Shown here: positions 51,351-60,272 of the stretch, in pieces
How the letters are laid out: each line of letters opens with the position of its first letter
Numbering within the stretch: the stretch's first letter is position 1
The notes under the pieces: generated by a model
Databases searched by the model: none
What the model was told of the DNA's origin: nothing
Seen by the model: the letters and a program-made list of their open reading frames with translations, nothing else
DNA from: Pseudomonas sp. TNT3
Lineage (GTDB): Bacteria; Pseudomonadota; Gammaproteobacteria; Pseudomonadales; Pseudomonadaceae
DNA length: 64,000 nucleotides
Assembly: GCF_010095445.2 (NCBI RefSeq)
Contig: NZ_WFGV02000024.1
Location: 1-64,000 of the forward strand
Reading direction: 5' to 3'
Made by a program: the position numbers and the translations under genes

Positions 51351-53726
51351 TCAAGCCTGCGCTTGACCTTCAGCCAGGAAGAACCAGGTTTCCAGTACGG
51401 AATCAGGGTTCAGCGAAACACTTTCAATGCCCTGCTCCATCAGCCACTTGGCGAGGTCCGGATGGTCCGAAGGACCCTGACCGCAAATGCCGATGTACTT
51501 GCCAGCCTTGTTGCACGCAGCAATGGCGTTGGCCAGCAGCTTCTTGACCGCCGGATTACGTTCATCGAACAGGTGCGCGATGATGCCGGAGTCACGGTCC
51601 AGGCCCAAGGTCAGTTGGGTCAGGTCGTTGGAGCCAATGGAGAAACCGTCGAAGAACTCGAGGAATTCTTCAGCCAGGATGGCGTTGGACGGCAGTTCGC
51701 ACATCATGATGATGCGCAGGCCGTTTTCGCCACGCTTCAGACCGTTTTCCGCCAACAGATCGATGACCTGGCTCGCTTCGCCCAGAGTGCGGACGAACGG
51801 CACCATGATTTCGACGTTGGTCAGGCCCATCTCGTTGCGCACGCGCTTGAGGGCGCGGCATTCGAGTTCGAAGCAGTCACGGAACGATTCGCTGATGTAA
51901 CGCGAAGCGCCACGGAAGCCCAGCATCGGGTTTTCTTCTTCCGGCTCGTAGAGCTTGCCGCCGATCAGGTTCGCGTATTCGTTGGACTTGAAGTCCGACA
52001 GACGCACGATGACTTTTTTCGGTGTGAACGCAGCAGCCAGGGTGCTGATGCCTTCAACCAGCTTCTCGACGTAGAAACCGACCGGATCGTCGTAGCCTGC
52101 AATGCGCTTGTCGACGCTGTCCTTGATGTCCTGCGGCAGCCCGGCGTAATTCAGCAGCGCCTTGGGGTGTACGCCGATCATGCGGTTGATGATGAACTCC
52201 AGACGGGCCAGGCCCACACCTGCGTTCGGCAGTTGCGCGAAGTCGAAGGCGCGGTCCGGGTTGCCGACGTTCATCATGATCTTGAACGGCAGATCAGGCA
52301 TGGCATCGACGGAGTTTTTCTTGATGTCGAAACCCAGTTCGCCTTCGAAGATGTAGCCGGTATCGCCTTCAGCGCAGGAAACGGTGACGCCCTGGCCATC
52401 TTTCAACAGCTGGGTGGCGTTGCCGCAACCGACCACGGCCGGGATGCCCAGCTCGCGAGCGATGATCGCCGCGTGGCAGGTACGGCCGCCACGGTTGGTG
52501 ACGATGGCGCTGGCGCGCTTCATGACCGGTTCCCAGTCCGGGTCGGTCATGTCGGAAACCAGTACGTCGCCTGGCTGGACCTTGTCCATCTCGGACACGT
52601 CCTTGATGATGCGGACCTTACCGGCGCCGATGCGCTGGCCGATGGCGCGACCTTCAACCAGCACGGTGCCGGTTTCTTTCAACAGGTAACGTTCCATGAC
52701 GTTGGCCTGGGTGCGGCTCTTCACGGTTTCAGGACGGGCCTGAACGATGTAGAGCTTGCCGTCGTCGCCGTCTTTGGCCCACTCGATGTCCATCGGGCAC
52801 TGGTAGTGCTTCTCGATGATCATCGCTTGCTTGGCCAGTTCGCTGACTTCGGCGTCGCTCAGGCAGAACCGTGCGCGATCAGCCTTGTCGACGTCGATGG
52901 TCTTGACCGATTTGCCGGCCGTGGCGACTTCGCCGTAGATCATCTTGATGGCCTTGCTGCCCAGGTTGCGACGCAGGATGGCCGGGCGACCGGCTGCCAG
53001 CGTGCCTTTGTGGACATAGAACTCATCCGGGTTCACCGCGCCTTGAACAACGGTCTCACCCAGGCCGTAAGCGCCGGTGATGAACACCACGTCACGGAAG
53101 CCCGACTCGGTGTCGAGGGTGAACATCACGCCGGCGGTGCCGGTTTCGGAACGAACCATGCGCTGCACACCGGCCGACAGGGCCACCAGCTTGTGATCGA
53201 AGCCCTGGTGCACACGATAGGAAATGGCGCGATCGTTGAACAGCGACGCGAACACTTCTTTGGCAGCGCGAATGACGTTTTCGACGCCACGGATGTTCAG
53301 GAAGGTTTCCTGCTGACCGGCAAAGGAGGCGTCCGGCAAGTCTTCGGCGGTAGCGGAAGAACGCACGGCCACGGCCATGTCAGGGTTGCCGGCCGACAGC
53401 GTGGCGAACGCGGTGCGAATCTCGGCGTTGAGCTTCTCGGGGAACTCGGCTTCCATGATCCATTGACGGATCTGGGCACCGGTCTTGGCGAGGGCGTTGA
53501 CATCGTCGACGTCCAGGGCGTCGAGGGCGGCGTGGATCTGATCGTTAAGGCCGCTCAGTTCCAGAAAATCACGATAAGCCTGAGCTGTCGTGGCGAAGCC
53601 ACCGGGCACCGATACACCGGCACCTGCAAGGTTACTGATCATCTCGCCCAGGGATGCGTTCTTGCCCCCCACGTGCTCAACGTCGTCTTTGCCGAGCTTG
53701 TCGAGGGAAACTACGTACTCTACCAA
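51351..53726 (-). CDS. ppsA: Phosphoenolpyruvate synthase
   Basis: 791 residues. It has an N-terminal ATP-grasp part (VGGKNASLGEMI, AVRSSATAEDLPDASFAGQQ), the phosphohistidine domain GGRTCHAAIIARELGIPAVV with the catalytic His near 420, and a C-terminal PEP/pyruvate domain (GSNDLTQLTLGLDRDSG, GICGQGPSD). It converts pyruvate and ATP to PEP for gluconeogenesis. The start is TTG 53726, supported by GGAGAG seven bases upstream and by the known MVEYVVSLDKLG N-terminus. It is divergent from its regulator ppsR. Confidence 0.97.
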   Translation of the reverse strand: MVEYVVSLDKLGKDDVEHVGGKNASLGEMISNLAGAGVSVPGGFATTAQAYRDFLELSGLNDQIHAALDALDVDDVNALAKTGAQIRQWIMEAEFPEKLNAEIRTAFATLSAGNPDMAVAVRSSATAEDLPDASFAGQQETFLNIRGVENVIRAAKEVFASLFNDRAISYRVHQGFDHKLVALSAGVQRMVRSETGTAGVMFTLDTESGFRDVVFITGAYGLGETVVQGAVNPDEFYVHKGTLAAGRPAILRRNLGSKAIKMIYGEVATAGKSVKTIDVDKADRARFCLSDAEVSELAKQAMIIEKHYQCPMDIEWAKDGDDGKLYIVQARPETVKSRTQANVMERYLLKETGTVLVEGRAIGQRIGAGKVRIIKDVSEMDKVQPGDVLVSDMTDPDWEPVMKRASAIVTNRGGRTCHAAIIARELGIPAVVGCGNATQLLKDGQGVTVSCAEGDTGYIFEGELGFDIKKNSVDAMPDLPFKIMMNVGNPDRAFDFAQLPNAGVGLARLEFIINRMIGVHPKALLNYAGLPQDIKDSVDKRIAGYDDPVGFYVEKLVEGISTLAAAFTPKKVIVRLSDFKSNEYANLIGGKLYEPEEENPMLGFRGASRYISESFRDCFELECRALKRVRNEMGLTNVEIMVPFVRTLGEASQVIDLLAENGLKRGENGLRIIMMCELPSNAILAEEFLEFFDGFSIGSNDLTQLTLGLDRDSGIIAHLFDERNPAVKKLLANAIAACNKAGKYIGICGQGPSDHPDLAKWLMEQGIESVSLNPDSVLETWFFLAEGQAQA

Positions 53727-53901
53727 GGTGATCTCTCCACTAACTGTGTTGGAAAAGCTCAGAAGCCGGCTGCTCAAAAGGAGCGTTTGCGGGCTATATG
53801 GCCTGGACCTGGAAAATAAGTGAGAATGCGGGCCACTGGCGGCCAGCAAATCGCGCCTATCATATCCAAGATTCGTCACTAGCTTAAGGCCCAAGGTGCA
53901 A

Positions 53902-54720
53902 ATGAAACGATCTGCTTTCTTTATTTCCGACGGCACCGGCATCACAGCCGAAACCCTCGGCCAAAGCCTTCTGGCGCAGTTCGAAAACATTACCTTCAGC
54001 AAATTCACGCGACCGTACATCGACAACGTGGATAAAGCGCGGGCCATGGTACAACAAATCAACAAAGCCGCCGAAACCGACGGCTTCCGGCCCATCATTT
54101 TCGACACCATCGTCAATCAGGACATCCGTGAGATCCTCGCAACCTCTAATGGTTTCATGATCGACATTTTCTCGACGTTCCTGGCGCCGCTCGAGCAGGA
54201 ACTGACCGAGCATTCTTCCTATACCGTCGGCAAATCCCATTCGATCGGCACCAACTCCAATTACATGGAGCGCATCGAGGCGGTGAACTTTGCCCTGGAC
54301 AACGACGACGGTGCCCGCACGCACTACTACGACAAGGCCGACCTGATTCTGGTCGGCGTGTCGCGTTGCGGCAAGACACCGACCTGCCTGTACATGGCCA
54401 TGCAATTCGGTATTCGCGCGGCCAACTATCCGCTGACCGAAGACGACATGGAACGCCTGCAACTTCCGGCGGCCCTGCGCGCCCACCAGCACAAGCTGTT
54501 CGGCCTGACCATCGACCCCGACCGCCTCACCGCGATTCGCAATGAGCGCAAGCCCAACAGCCGTTACTCGAGCTACGCCCAGTGCGAATTCGAAGTGCGC
54601 GAAGTGGAGAACCTGTTCCGCCGCGAGAACATTCCGCACATCAACTCCACGCATTTTTCGGTGGAGGAGATCTCGGCGAAAATTCTGGTGGAGAAAGGCG
54701 TGGAGCGGCGCTTCAAATAA
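53902..54720 (+). CDS. ppsR: PEP synthase regulatory kinase/phosphorylase (PpsR)
   Basis: 272 residues of the DUF299 family: MKRSAFFISDGTGITAETLG at the start, and the P-loop GVSRCGKTPTCLYMA near 152-166. It phosphorylates PpsA with ADP and dephosphorylates it with phosphate, matching activity to energy state. ATG 53902 is used (AAGGTG upstream). Its divergence from ppsA is the usual arrangement. Confidence 0.96.
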   Translation: MKRSAFFISDGTGITAETLGQSLLAQFENITFSKFTRPYIDNVDKARAMVQQINKAAETDGFRPIIFDTIVNQDIREILATSNGFMIDIFSTFLAPLEQELTEHSSYTVGKSHSIGTNSNYMERIEAVNFALDNDDGARTHYYDKADLILVGVSRCGKTPTCLYMAMQFGIRAANYPLTEDDMERLQLPAALRAHQHKLFGLTIDPDRLTAIRNERKPNSRYSSYAQCEFEVREVENLFRRENIPHINSTHFSVEEISAKILVEKGVERRFK

Positions 54721-54745
54721 TTCTGTTTTGCCTGCCAGGCCGCCA

Positions 54746-54780
54746 TCGTCGGAACGCCGCCCCGGGCGGCGTTCCGACGA
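54746..54780. terminator. Perfect 17-bp palindrome between ppsR and the MocR gene
   Basis: TCGTCGGAACGCCGCCC and GGGCGGCGTTCCGACGA surround a single C. It lies between convergent genes and has no T-run, so it may be a bidirectional stop, a REP-type element of another family, or a protein-binding palindrome. Confidence 0.6.
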
Positions 54781-54787
54781 TGAACGA

Positions 54788-56197
54788 TCACACAGTCTCG
54801 TTGAGTGCCGCTGCCAACGCCTGAAATCCACCGACCAGCAACCGATCATCCCCTGCCGAATTGCACACACTCGCCCGAATACATTGCGGCACCGCCGCAT
54901 GCCCCACCGCAAACGCCTCCGCTGTCGCCACCAAATAGTTTTTTTCCTTGAGCTCAGCGGCGATTTGCGAAGCCCGCCAAGGCTCGGGCACCTCGATCCA
55001 GAAGTGCGGACTGTGGGCATCGGACGTATAGACCAGCCCCTCCAGCGCGCCACTGACCAGCTCTTTGCGCCGGGAAATTTCCGCAATCTGCTGACCCAAC
55101 AGCTGCTCGGCGGTCCCGTCTTCTATCCATCGGCTGGCCACCTCCATTGCCAATGGATTCGCCATCCAGCTTGTCCCACGAACCGCCGCGTGCAAACGCC
55201 CGATCAACGGTTGTGGCGCATGTAAAAAACCGATCCGTAAACCCGCCGAAACCGCCTTGCTCAGGCTGCCGATCAACACCGAGCGCTCCGGGGCGAAATC
55301 ACTTAGCGGCAACGGGCGTTGTCGTGCCAAAACGGCGTGAGCCTCATCTTCGAAAATCAACAAATTGTACTGCCGGCATACTTCGGCAATCGCCGCCCTT
55401 CGTGGGACGGACATCACTGCAGCGGTTGGATTCTGGAGAGTCGGCGTGCAGTACAACGCAGACACCCGATGCTGACGGCAAATGTCCTCCAGCGCCGAGG
55501 GCAGCAATCCTTCGCCGTCCATCTCGGCGCCAATCAGCTTGATCCCCAGTTGGCGAGCGACGCCAATCAATCCTGGGTAAGTCAGATGCTCAGTCACCAG
55601 GGTGTCGCCAGACTTGAGCAAGCCCATTAGCGCGCATAACAGGCCGTGCTGGCCGCCGTTGACGCACACGACTTGTTCGGCGCTCGGGACAAATGCCTGA
55701 TGACTCAGCCACCGCGCACCGGCCTCCCGATGCCTCAGTAGACCACTCTCAGCGGTATACCCGGTCAACTGCTGCAAGGTGCGTGGATCATTGGCCAGCG
55801 CTTGCAGGCTTTGGCTCAGGAAGCCAGCTTCCTGCCCCGGGATTGGTTGGTTTCGACTCATATCGAGGAAGACTTGCGGTTCATCGCTGACATTACGAAA
55901 CCCGCTGTCTCTCGGCCGTTCCATCCCACGTTGACGGACGTAAGTGCCGTCTCCTACACGAGCGACGACCAATCCCACTCGCTCCAATTCGCCATAGGCT
56001 CGGCTGATCGTGCCGATGGTGACACCCAGGCTATCGGCCAGCAGCCGATGGGGCGGTAGCTTGCTACCCGCATCGATCAACCCTTCTTCGATTCCTTTCT
56101 GAACAGCGTCGGCCAGGCGTTTGTATTTCACGCCCACGCCATTGGCGAGGCCGTCGCGCAGGATTGACACCATGGCAATACTTACTTTGACAGTCAT
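54788..56197 (-). CDS. MocR-type regulator (GntR wHTH fused to aminotransferase fold)
   Basis: 469 residues. Residues about 20-90 form the GntR winged helix (LADSLGVTIGTISRAYGELE), and 110-465 an aminotransferase class I/II fold with PLP features (VNGGQHGL, EDEAHAVLARQ, GSLSKAVSAGLRIGFL with the Schiff-base Lys). Such proteins sense amino compounds through PLP. It is divergent from the DMT exporter at 56289 across 91 bases and probably controls it. An ATG eight codons downstream is an alternative start. Confidence 0.9.
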   Translation of the reverse strand: MTVKVSIAMVSILRDGLANGVGVKYKRLADAVQKGIEEGLIDAGSKLPPHRLLADSLGVTIGTISRAYGELERVGLVVARVGDGTYVRQRGMERPRDSGFRNVSDEPQVFLDMSRNQPIPGQEAGFLSQSLQALANDPRTLQQLTGYTAESGLLRHREAGARWLSHQAFVPSAEQVVCVNGGQHGLLCALMGLLKSGDTLVTEHLTYPGLIGVARQLGIKLIGAEMDGEGLLPSALEDICRQHRVSALYCTPTLQNPTAAVMSVPRRAAIAEVCRQYNLLIFEDEAHAVLARQRPLPLSDFAPERSVLIGSLSKAVSAGLRIGFLHAPQPLIGRLHAAVRGTSWMANPLAMEVASRWIEDGTAEQLLGQQIAEISRRKELVSGALEGLVYTSDAHSPHFWIEVPEPWRASQIAAELKEKNYLVATAEAFAVGHAAVPQCIRASVCNSAGDDRLLVGGFQALAAALNETV

Positions 56198-56288
56198 TGC
56201 AGCCCCGAATAGCGTGCTTGAAACAGGTTCAATCAGGGATAGACCTATTCCGCCATCAGGTCAATTCCAGCTTTCAGGGAGCTACATC

Positions 56289-57221
56289 ATGTCCATTGCC
56301 ATACCTGCCACTTCAAGCACTGCGAAACAACGGATGGCCGCATGGGTGACCAGTGCACTGTTCCTGATTGTTTGCCTGAGCTGGGGCACAACCTGGTTGG
56401 GGATCAAGATTGCGGTCGAAAGTGTGCCGCCACTGACGGCTGCGGGCCTGCGCTTCCTGATTGCCTTTCCGTTGTTCTTGAGTTTTGCGCTGATGCGTCG
56501 TGAGCCGCTGCTGTTTCCGAAGAAAAGTCGCTGGTTTTTCGTGTTCGTCACGCTGTCGTATTTCAGCCTGCCCTACTACTTGCTGAACTACGGCGAGATG
56601 CATGTTTCGTCCGGCCTGACAGCGTTGTTGTTCAGTTGCATGCCCGTGTTCATCCTGATTTTTTCCGCACTGTTTCTGCGGGAGAAAATCTATCCGTCAC
56701 AAGTGTTGGGGATCGCCATCGGCTTTGGCAGCCTGTTCATGATCATTCGCGGCCAGGGCCTGCATCTGGATCACGCGGAGCTGTTGGGTGTGCTGGCGAT
56801 TCTAGGCGCGGCGGTGATGCATGCGCTGTGCTACGTGGTGACCAAAAAACACGGCAGCGCCATCAGCGTGATCACCTACAACACATTGCCCATCGGCATT
56901 GCCGGGCTGATGCTATTTGTGGCGGGCCTGCAATTTGAAACCCCCGTATTTGCCGACATAAGCCTGCGCTCATGGAGCGCCCTGCTCTACCTGGGACTGG
57001 TGGCGTCGGTGGGTGGATTCATTGTTTATTTCCTGCTGCTCAAACGACTGAGTCCGATCATTTTGTCGTTTGTATTCATCATTTTCCCGGTGTTCGCCGT
57101 GATCATCGGCGCCTGGTACGAAGGGCACAGTATTTCGCGGGAATTGATGCTGTATTCAGCGATCCTGCTGGCGGGATTCGCCATCACCAAAATGCCTGTG
57201 GAAAAGTGGCTGAAAGCCTGA
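56289..57221 (+). CDS. EamA/DMT-family exporter
   Basis: 310 residues with ten membrane helices in two EamA repeats (SWGTTWLGIKIAVESVPPLT in the first, VTKKHGSAISVITYNTLPIG and VGGFIVYFLLL in the second). Members export amino acids or metabolites. ATG 56289 follows AGGGAG. Pairing with a MocR regulator suggests an amino-acid-like substrate; this is inference. Confidence 0.88.
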   Translation: MSIAIPATSSTAKQRMAAWVTSALFLIVCLSWGTTWLGIKIAVESVPPLTAAGLRFLIAFPLFLSFALMRREPLLFPKKSRWFFVFVTLSYFSLPYYLLNYGEMHVSSGLTALLFSCMPVFILIFSALFLREKIYPSQVLGIAIGFGSLFMIIRGQGLHLDHAELLGVLAILGAAVMHALCYVVTKKHGSAISVITYNTLPIGIAGLMLFVAGLQFETPVFADISLRSWSALLYLGLVASVGGFIVYFLLLKRLSPIILSFVFIIFPVFAVIIGAWYEGHSISRELMLYSAILLAGFAITKMPVEKWLKA

Positions 57222-57245
57222 ACACGCTTCCCAAAGAGCTGCCGC

Positions 57246-57293
57246 AGGCTGCGATCTTTTGATCTTGGTTTTAAGATCAAAAGATCGCAGCCT
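57246..57293. repeat. Inverted repeat after the DMT gene
   Basis: AGGCTGCGATCTTTTGATCTT at 57246 is mirrored by AAGATCAAAAGATCGCAGCCT ending at 57293. The same 'ctgcgatctttt' unit occurs at about 168-182 and near 45371-45390, so it is a dispersed family. It is positioned to end transcription of the exporter. Confidence 0.75.
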
Positions 57294-57328
57294 CGTTTCA
57301 CTCGACAGCTCCTACAGGGGAATTGGCG

Positions 57329-58813
57329 TCAGATCACGAACAGGTCCACGAAGCGGTTCACGGGGGTTTTCTCCAGCGCAGCCTGATCCTTGCACAAGGC
57401 AAAGATCTCGGCACTGCGCTGAGCAGTAAACCGCGTCGCCAGGTTGGCCTTGAACTTGTCTTCCAGCAGCGGGATACCATCGGCGCGTCGACGGCGGTGG
57501 CCAATCGGGTATTCCACCAGCACATTTTCCGTACTCGAGCCGTCCTTGAAAAACACCTGGATCGCATTGGCGATCGAGCGTTTATCGGGTTCCAGGTACT
57601 CGCGGGTGTACTGCGGATTTTCGACGATGACCATCTTGTCGCGCAGCACATCGATGATCGGGTGCGCCGCGTGGAAATCATCTTCGTAGTGTTCGGCCAC
57701 CAGATTGCCGAACGCCAACGGCACCGCGGTCATGTACTGAATGCAATGGTCGCGGTCAGCCGCGTTGGCCAGCGGGCCGACCTTGGAAATGATGCGAATC
57801 GCCGACTCATGGGTGGTGATGACGATCCTGTCGATTTCATGCAGGCGATTTCGCACGTGCGGATGCAAGGTCACGGCCGCTTCACAGGCCGTCTGCGCGT
57901 GGAACTCTGCGGGAAAACTGATCTTGAACAGCACGTTTTCCATGACGTAGCTGCCATACGGACGCGAGAAACTGAAGGCACGTTTGTCTTGCGGTTTAAG
58001 CGCCAGATCATTGTTGGTGTGGCTGAACAGCACGTCGTAAAAGCCCCACTGCCGGGCGGTCAGGACACCGGGAATCCCCATCTCGCCGCGCATGGCGATA
58101 TCGGCCAGGCGCACACCCCGACTGGTGGCATCGCCGGCTGCCCAGGATTTTCGCGAACCGGCGTTCGGCGCGTGCCGATAAGTGCGCAGGGCCTGGCCAT
58201 CGGCGAACGCGTGGGACAACGCCGACAACAGTTGCTCGCGATTTGCGCCCATGAGTTTGGCGGTGACGGCGGTTGATGCCACTTTCACCAGAATGACGTG
58301 ATCAAGACCCACGCGATTGAAGGAGTTTTCCAATGCGATCACGCCCTGAATTTCGTGAGCCATGATCATGGCTTCGAGCACGGCACGGACGGTGAGCGGT
58401 GCGTCGCCATTGGCCAGGCGCTTTTGCGAGAGGTGATCGGCGACCGCGAGAATGCCACCGAGGTTATCGGACGGATGGCCCCATTCGGCAGCGAGCCAGG
58501 TGTCGTTGTAATCGAGCCAGCGCACGATACAGCCGATGTCCCATGCGGCTTTCACCGGGTCGAGGCGGTAGCTGGTGCCGGGCACCCGAGCGCCAAAAGG
58601 CACGACGGTGCCTTCGACGATGGGGCCTAGGTGTTTGGTGCATTCGGGGAAACGCAGGGCAAGAAGGCCGCAACCGAGGGTGTCGATCAGGCAGTTCCGG
58701 GCAGTGTCCAGCGCTTCTCTGGACTCGATCTTGAAGTTCAGGACGTAGTCGGCAATGTCCTGCAGGACAGTGTCGTAGTCGGGGCGGTTGTTCTGGTCGA
58801 CGTTGGCGCTCAT
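57329..58813 (-). CDS. prpD: 2-Methylcitrate dehydratase PrpD
   Basis: 494 residues of the MmgE/PrpD family (DTLGCGLLALRFPECTKHLG, WLDYNDTWLAAEWGHPSDNL, SRKSWAAGDATSRGVRLADI). It dehydrates 2-methylcitrate in propionate breakdown. Here the cluster also has the Fe-S enzyme AcnD with PrpF, so two dehydration routes coexist, as in other pseudomonads. It is the last gene of the cluster, separated from prpF by a REPIN. Confidence 0.94.
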   Translation of the reverse strand: MSANVDQNNRPDYDTVLQDIADYVLNFKIESREALDTARNCLIDTLGCGLLALRFPECTKHLGPIVEGTVVPFGARVPGTSYRLDPVKAAWDIGCIVRWLDYNDTWLAAEWGHPSDNLGGILAVADHLSQKRLANGDAPLTVRAVLEAMIMAHEIQGVIALENSFNRVGLDHVILVKVASTAVTAKLMGANREQLLSALSHAFADGQALRTYRHAPNAGSRKSWAAGDATSRGVRLADIAMRGEMGIPGVLTARQWGFYDVLFSHTNNDLALKPQDKRAFSFSRPYGSYVMENVLFKISFPAEFHAQTACEAAVTLHPHVRNRLHEIDRIVITTHESAIRIISKVGPLANAADRDHCIQYMTAVPLAFGNLVAEHYEDDFHAAHPIIDVLRDKMVIVENPQYTREYLEPDKRSIANAIQVFFKDGSSTENVLVEYPIGHRRRRADGIPLLEDKFKANLATRFTAQRSAEIFALCKDQAALEKTPVNRFVDLFVI

Positions 58814-58907
58814 GTTCGATTCACTCGTGAAGTGGTTCGTTGATGGGACCTCGGTTCAGGGGCAGTTCCGGTTGTTTACCAATTTTTTGTTTTGAAGTGC
58901 ATTCAAC

Positions 58908-58997
58908 TGTAGGAGCGAGCCTGCTCGCGATGGCGTCAACACATCGAACATCGATGTCGGCTGACACTCCGCAATCGCGAGCAGGCTCGCTCCTACA
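58908..58997. repeat. REPIN between prpF and prpD
   Basis: TGTAGGAGCGAGCCTGCTCG at 58908 is mirrored by CGAGCAGGCTCGCTCCTACA ending at 58997. It lies inside an operon-like gene run. Confidence 0.85.
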
Positions 58998-59014
58998 TTG
59001 GCTTGGTGTGGGGT

Positions 59015-60205
59015 TTAGAAAGAATCACCCGGCACACGGACGTAACCTTCCATCAACACCCGCGCACTGCGGCTCATGATGGCTTTTTTCACGGTCCATT
59101 CGCCGTTGACCTGACTGGCTTCGGCGCCGACGCGCAAGGTGCCCGACGGATGACCGAAACGCACGGCATTGCGCTCGGTGCCGCCCGCTGCAAGGTTCAC
59201 CAACGTGCCGGAAATCGCAGCGGCCGTGCCGATGGCGACTGCTGCAGTTCCCATCATTGCGTGGTGCAACTTACCCATCGACAACGCGCGCACCAGCAGG
59301 TCCACATCACCGGCCTTGATCACTTTGCCACTGGAAGAAACGTATTCGGCGGGTTTGGCAACGAACGCGACTTTCGGCGTGTGCTGACGCTTGGCCGCTT
59401 CGTCCAGGTCCTTGATCAGCCCCATGCGCAACGCGCCATAGGCCCGAATGGTCTCGAACATCGCCAGGGCTTTCGGGTCACCGTTGATGGCGCCCTGCAA
59501 TTCGGTGCCGGTGTAACCGATGTCTTCGGCATTGACGAAAATCGTCGGAATGCCCGCGTTGATCAGGGTCGCCTTGAAGGTCCCGACACCGGGTACTTCC
59601 AGGTCATCCACGAGGTTGCCGGTCGGGAACATCGAACCGCCGCCGCCCTCTTCTTCCGCCGCCGGGTCCATGAATTCGACCTGCACTTCGGCTGCCGGAA
59701 AGGTCACGCCGTCGAGCTCGAAATCGCCGGTTTCCTGCACCTCACCGTTGGTGATCGGCACATGGGCGATGATGGTCTTGCCGATGTTGGCCTGCCACAC
59801 GCGAACCACGGCCACGCCGTTATGCGGGATTCGGCTGGCGTCCACCAGACCGTTGCTGATGGCGAACGAACCGACTGCCGCCGACAGGTTGCCGCAGTTG
59901 CCGCTCCAGTCCACGAAAGGTTTGTCGATGGACACCTGACCAAACAGATAGTCGACGTCGTGGTCGGCCTTCATGCTTTTCGACAGGATCACGGTTTTGC
60001 TGGTGCTGGACGTTGCGCCACCCATGCCGTCGATTTGCTTGTCGTACGGGTCCGGGCTGCCAATCACGCGCAATAACAATGCGTCGCGGGCCGGGCCCGG
60101 AACCTGTGCCGCTTCCGGCAAGTCTTGCAGGCTGAAGAACACGCCTTTACTGGTGCCGCCACGCATGTAGGTGGCAGGTATCTTGATCTGCTGTGCGTGA
60201 GCCAT
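59015..60205 (-). CDS. prpF: PrpF, 2-methylaconitate cis-trans isomerase
   Basis: 396 residues with the family N-terminus KIPATYMRGGTSKGVFF and the late MMGTAAVAIGTAAAI region. It acts with AcnD in the methylcitrate cycle by isomerising 2-methylaconitate. ATG 60205 lies 67 bases after the acnD stop. Confidence 0.95.
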   Translation of the reverse strand: MAHAQQIKIPATYMRGGTSKGVFFSLQDLPEAAQVPGPARDALLLRVIGSPDPYDKQIDGMGGATSSTSKTVILSKSMKADHDVDYLFGQVSIDKPFVDWSGNCGNLSAAVGSFAISNGLVDASRIPHNGVAVVRVWQANIGKTIIAHVPITNGEVQETGDFELDGVTFPAAEVQVEFMDPAAEEEGGGGSMFPTGNLVDDLEVPGVGTFKATLINAGIPTIFVNAEDIGYTGTELQGAINGDPKALAMFETIRAYGALRMGLIKDLDEAAKRQHTPKVAFVAKPAEYVSSSGKVIKAGDVDLLVRALSMGKLHHAMMGTAAVAIGTAAAISGTLVNLAAGGTERNAVRFGHPSGTLRVGAEASQVNGEWTVKKAIMSRSARVLMEGYVRVPGDSF

Positions 60206-60272
60206 GGTGCTCGTTACTCCTGACCTTGAAAGAAGACACGGGACTCAAGGTCCCGTGTCTGTGCTGCGTGTG

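Noticed and set aside
53727..54116. A 130-residue N-terminal extension of PpsA
   Set aside because: It would overlap ppsR on the other strand; the TTG at 53726 has a good RBS and matches the known N-terminus.
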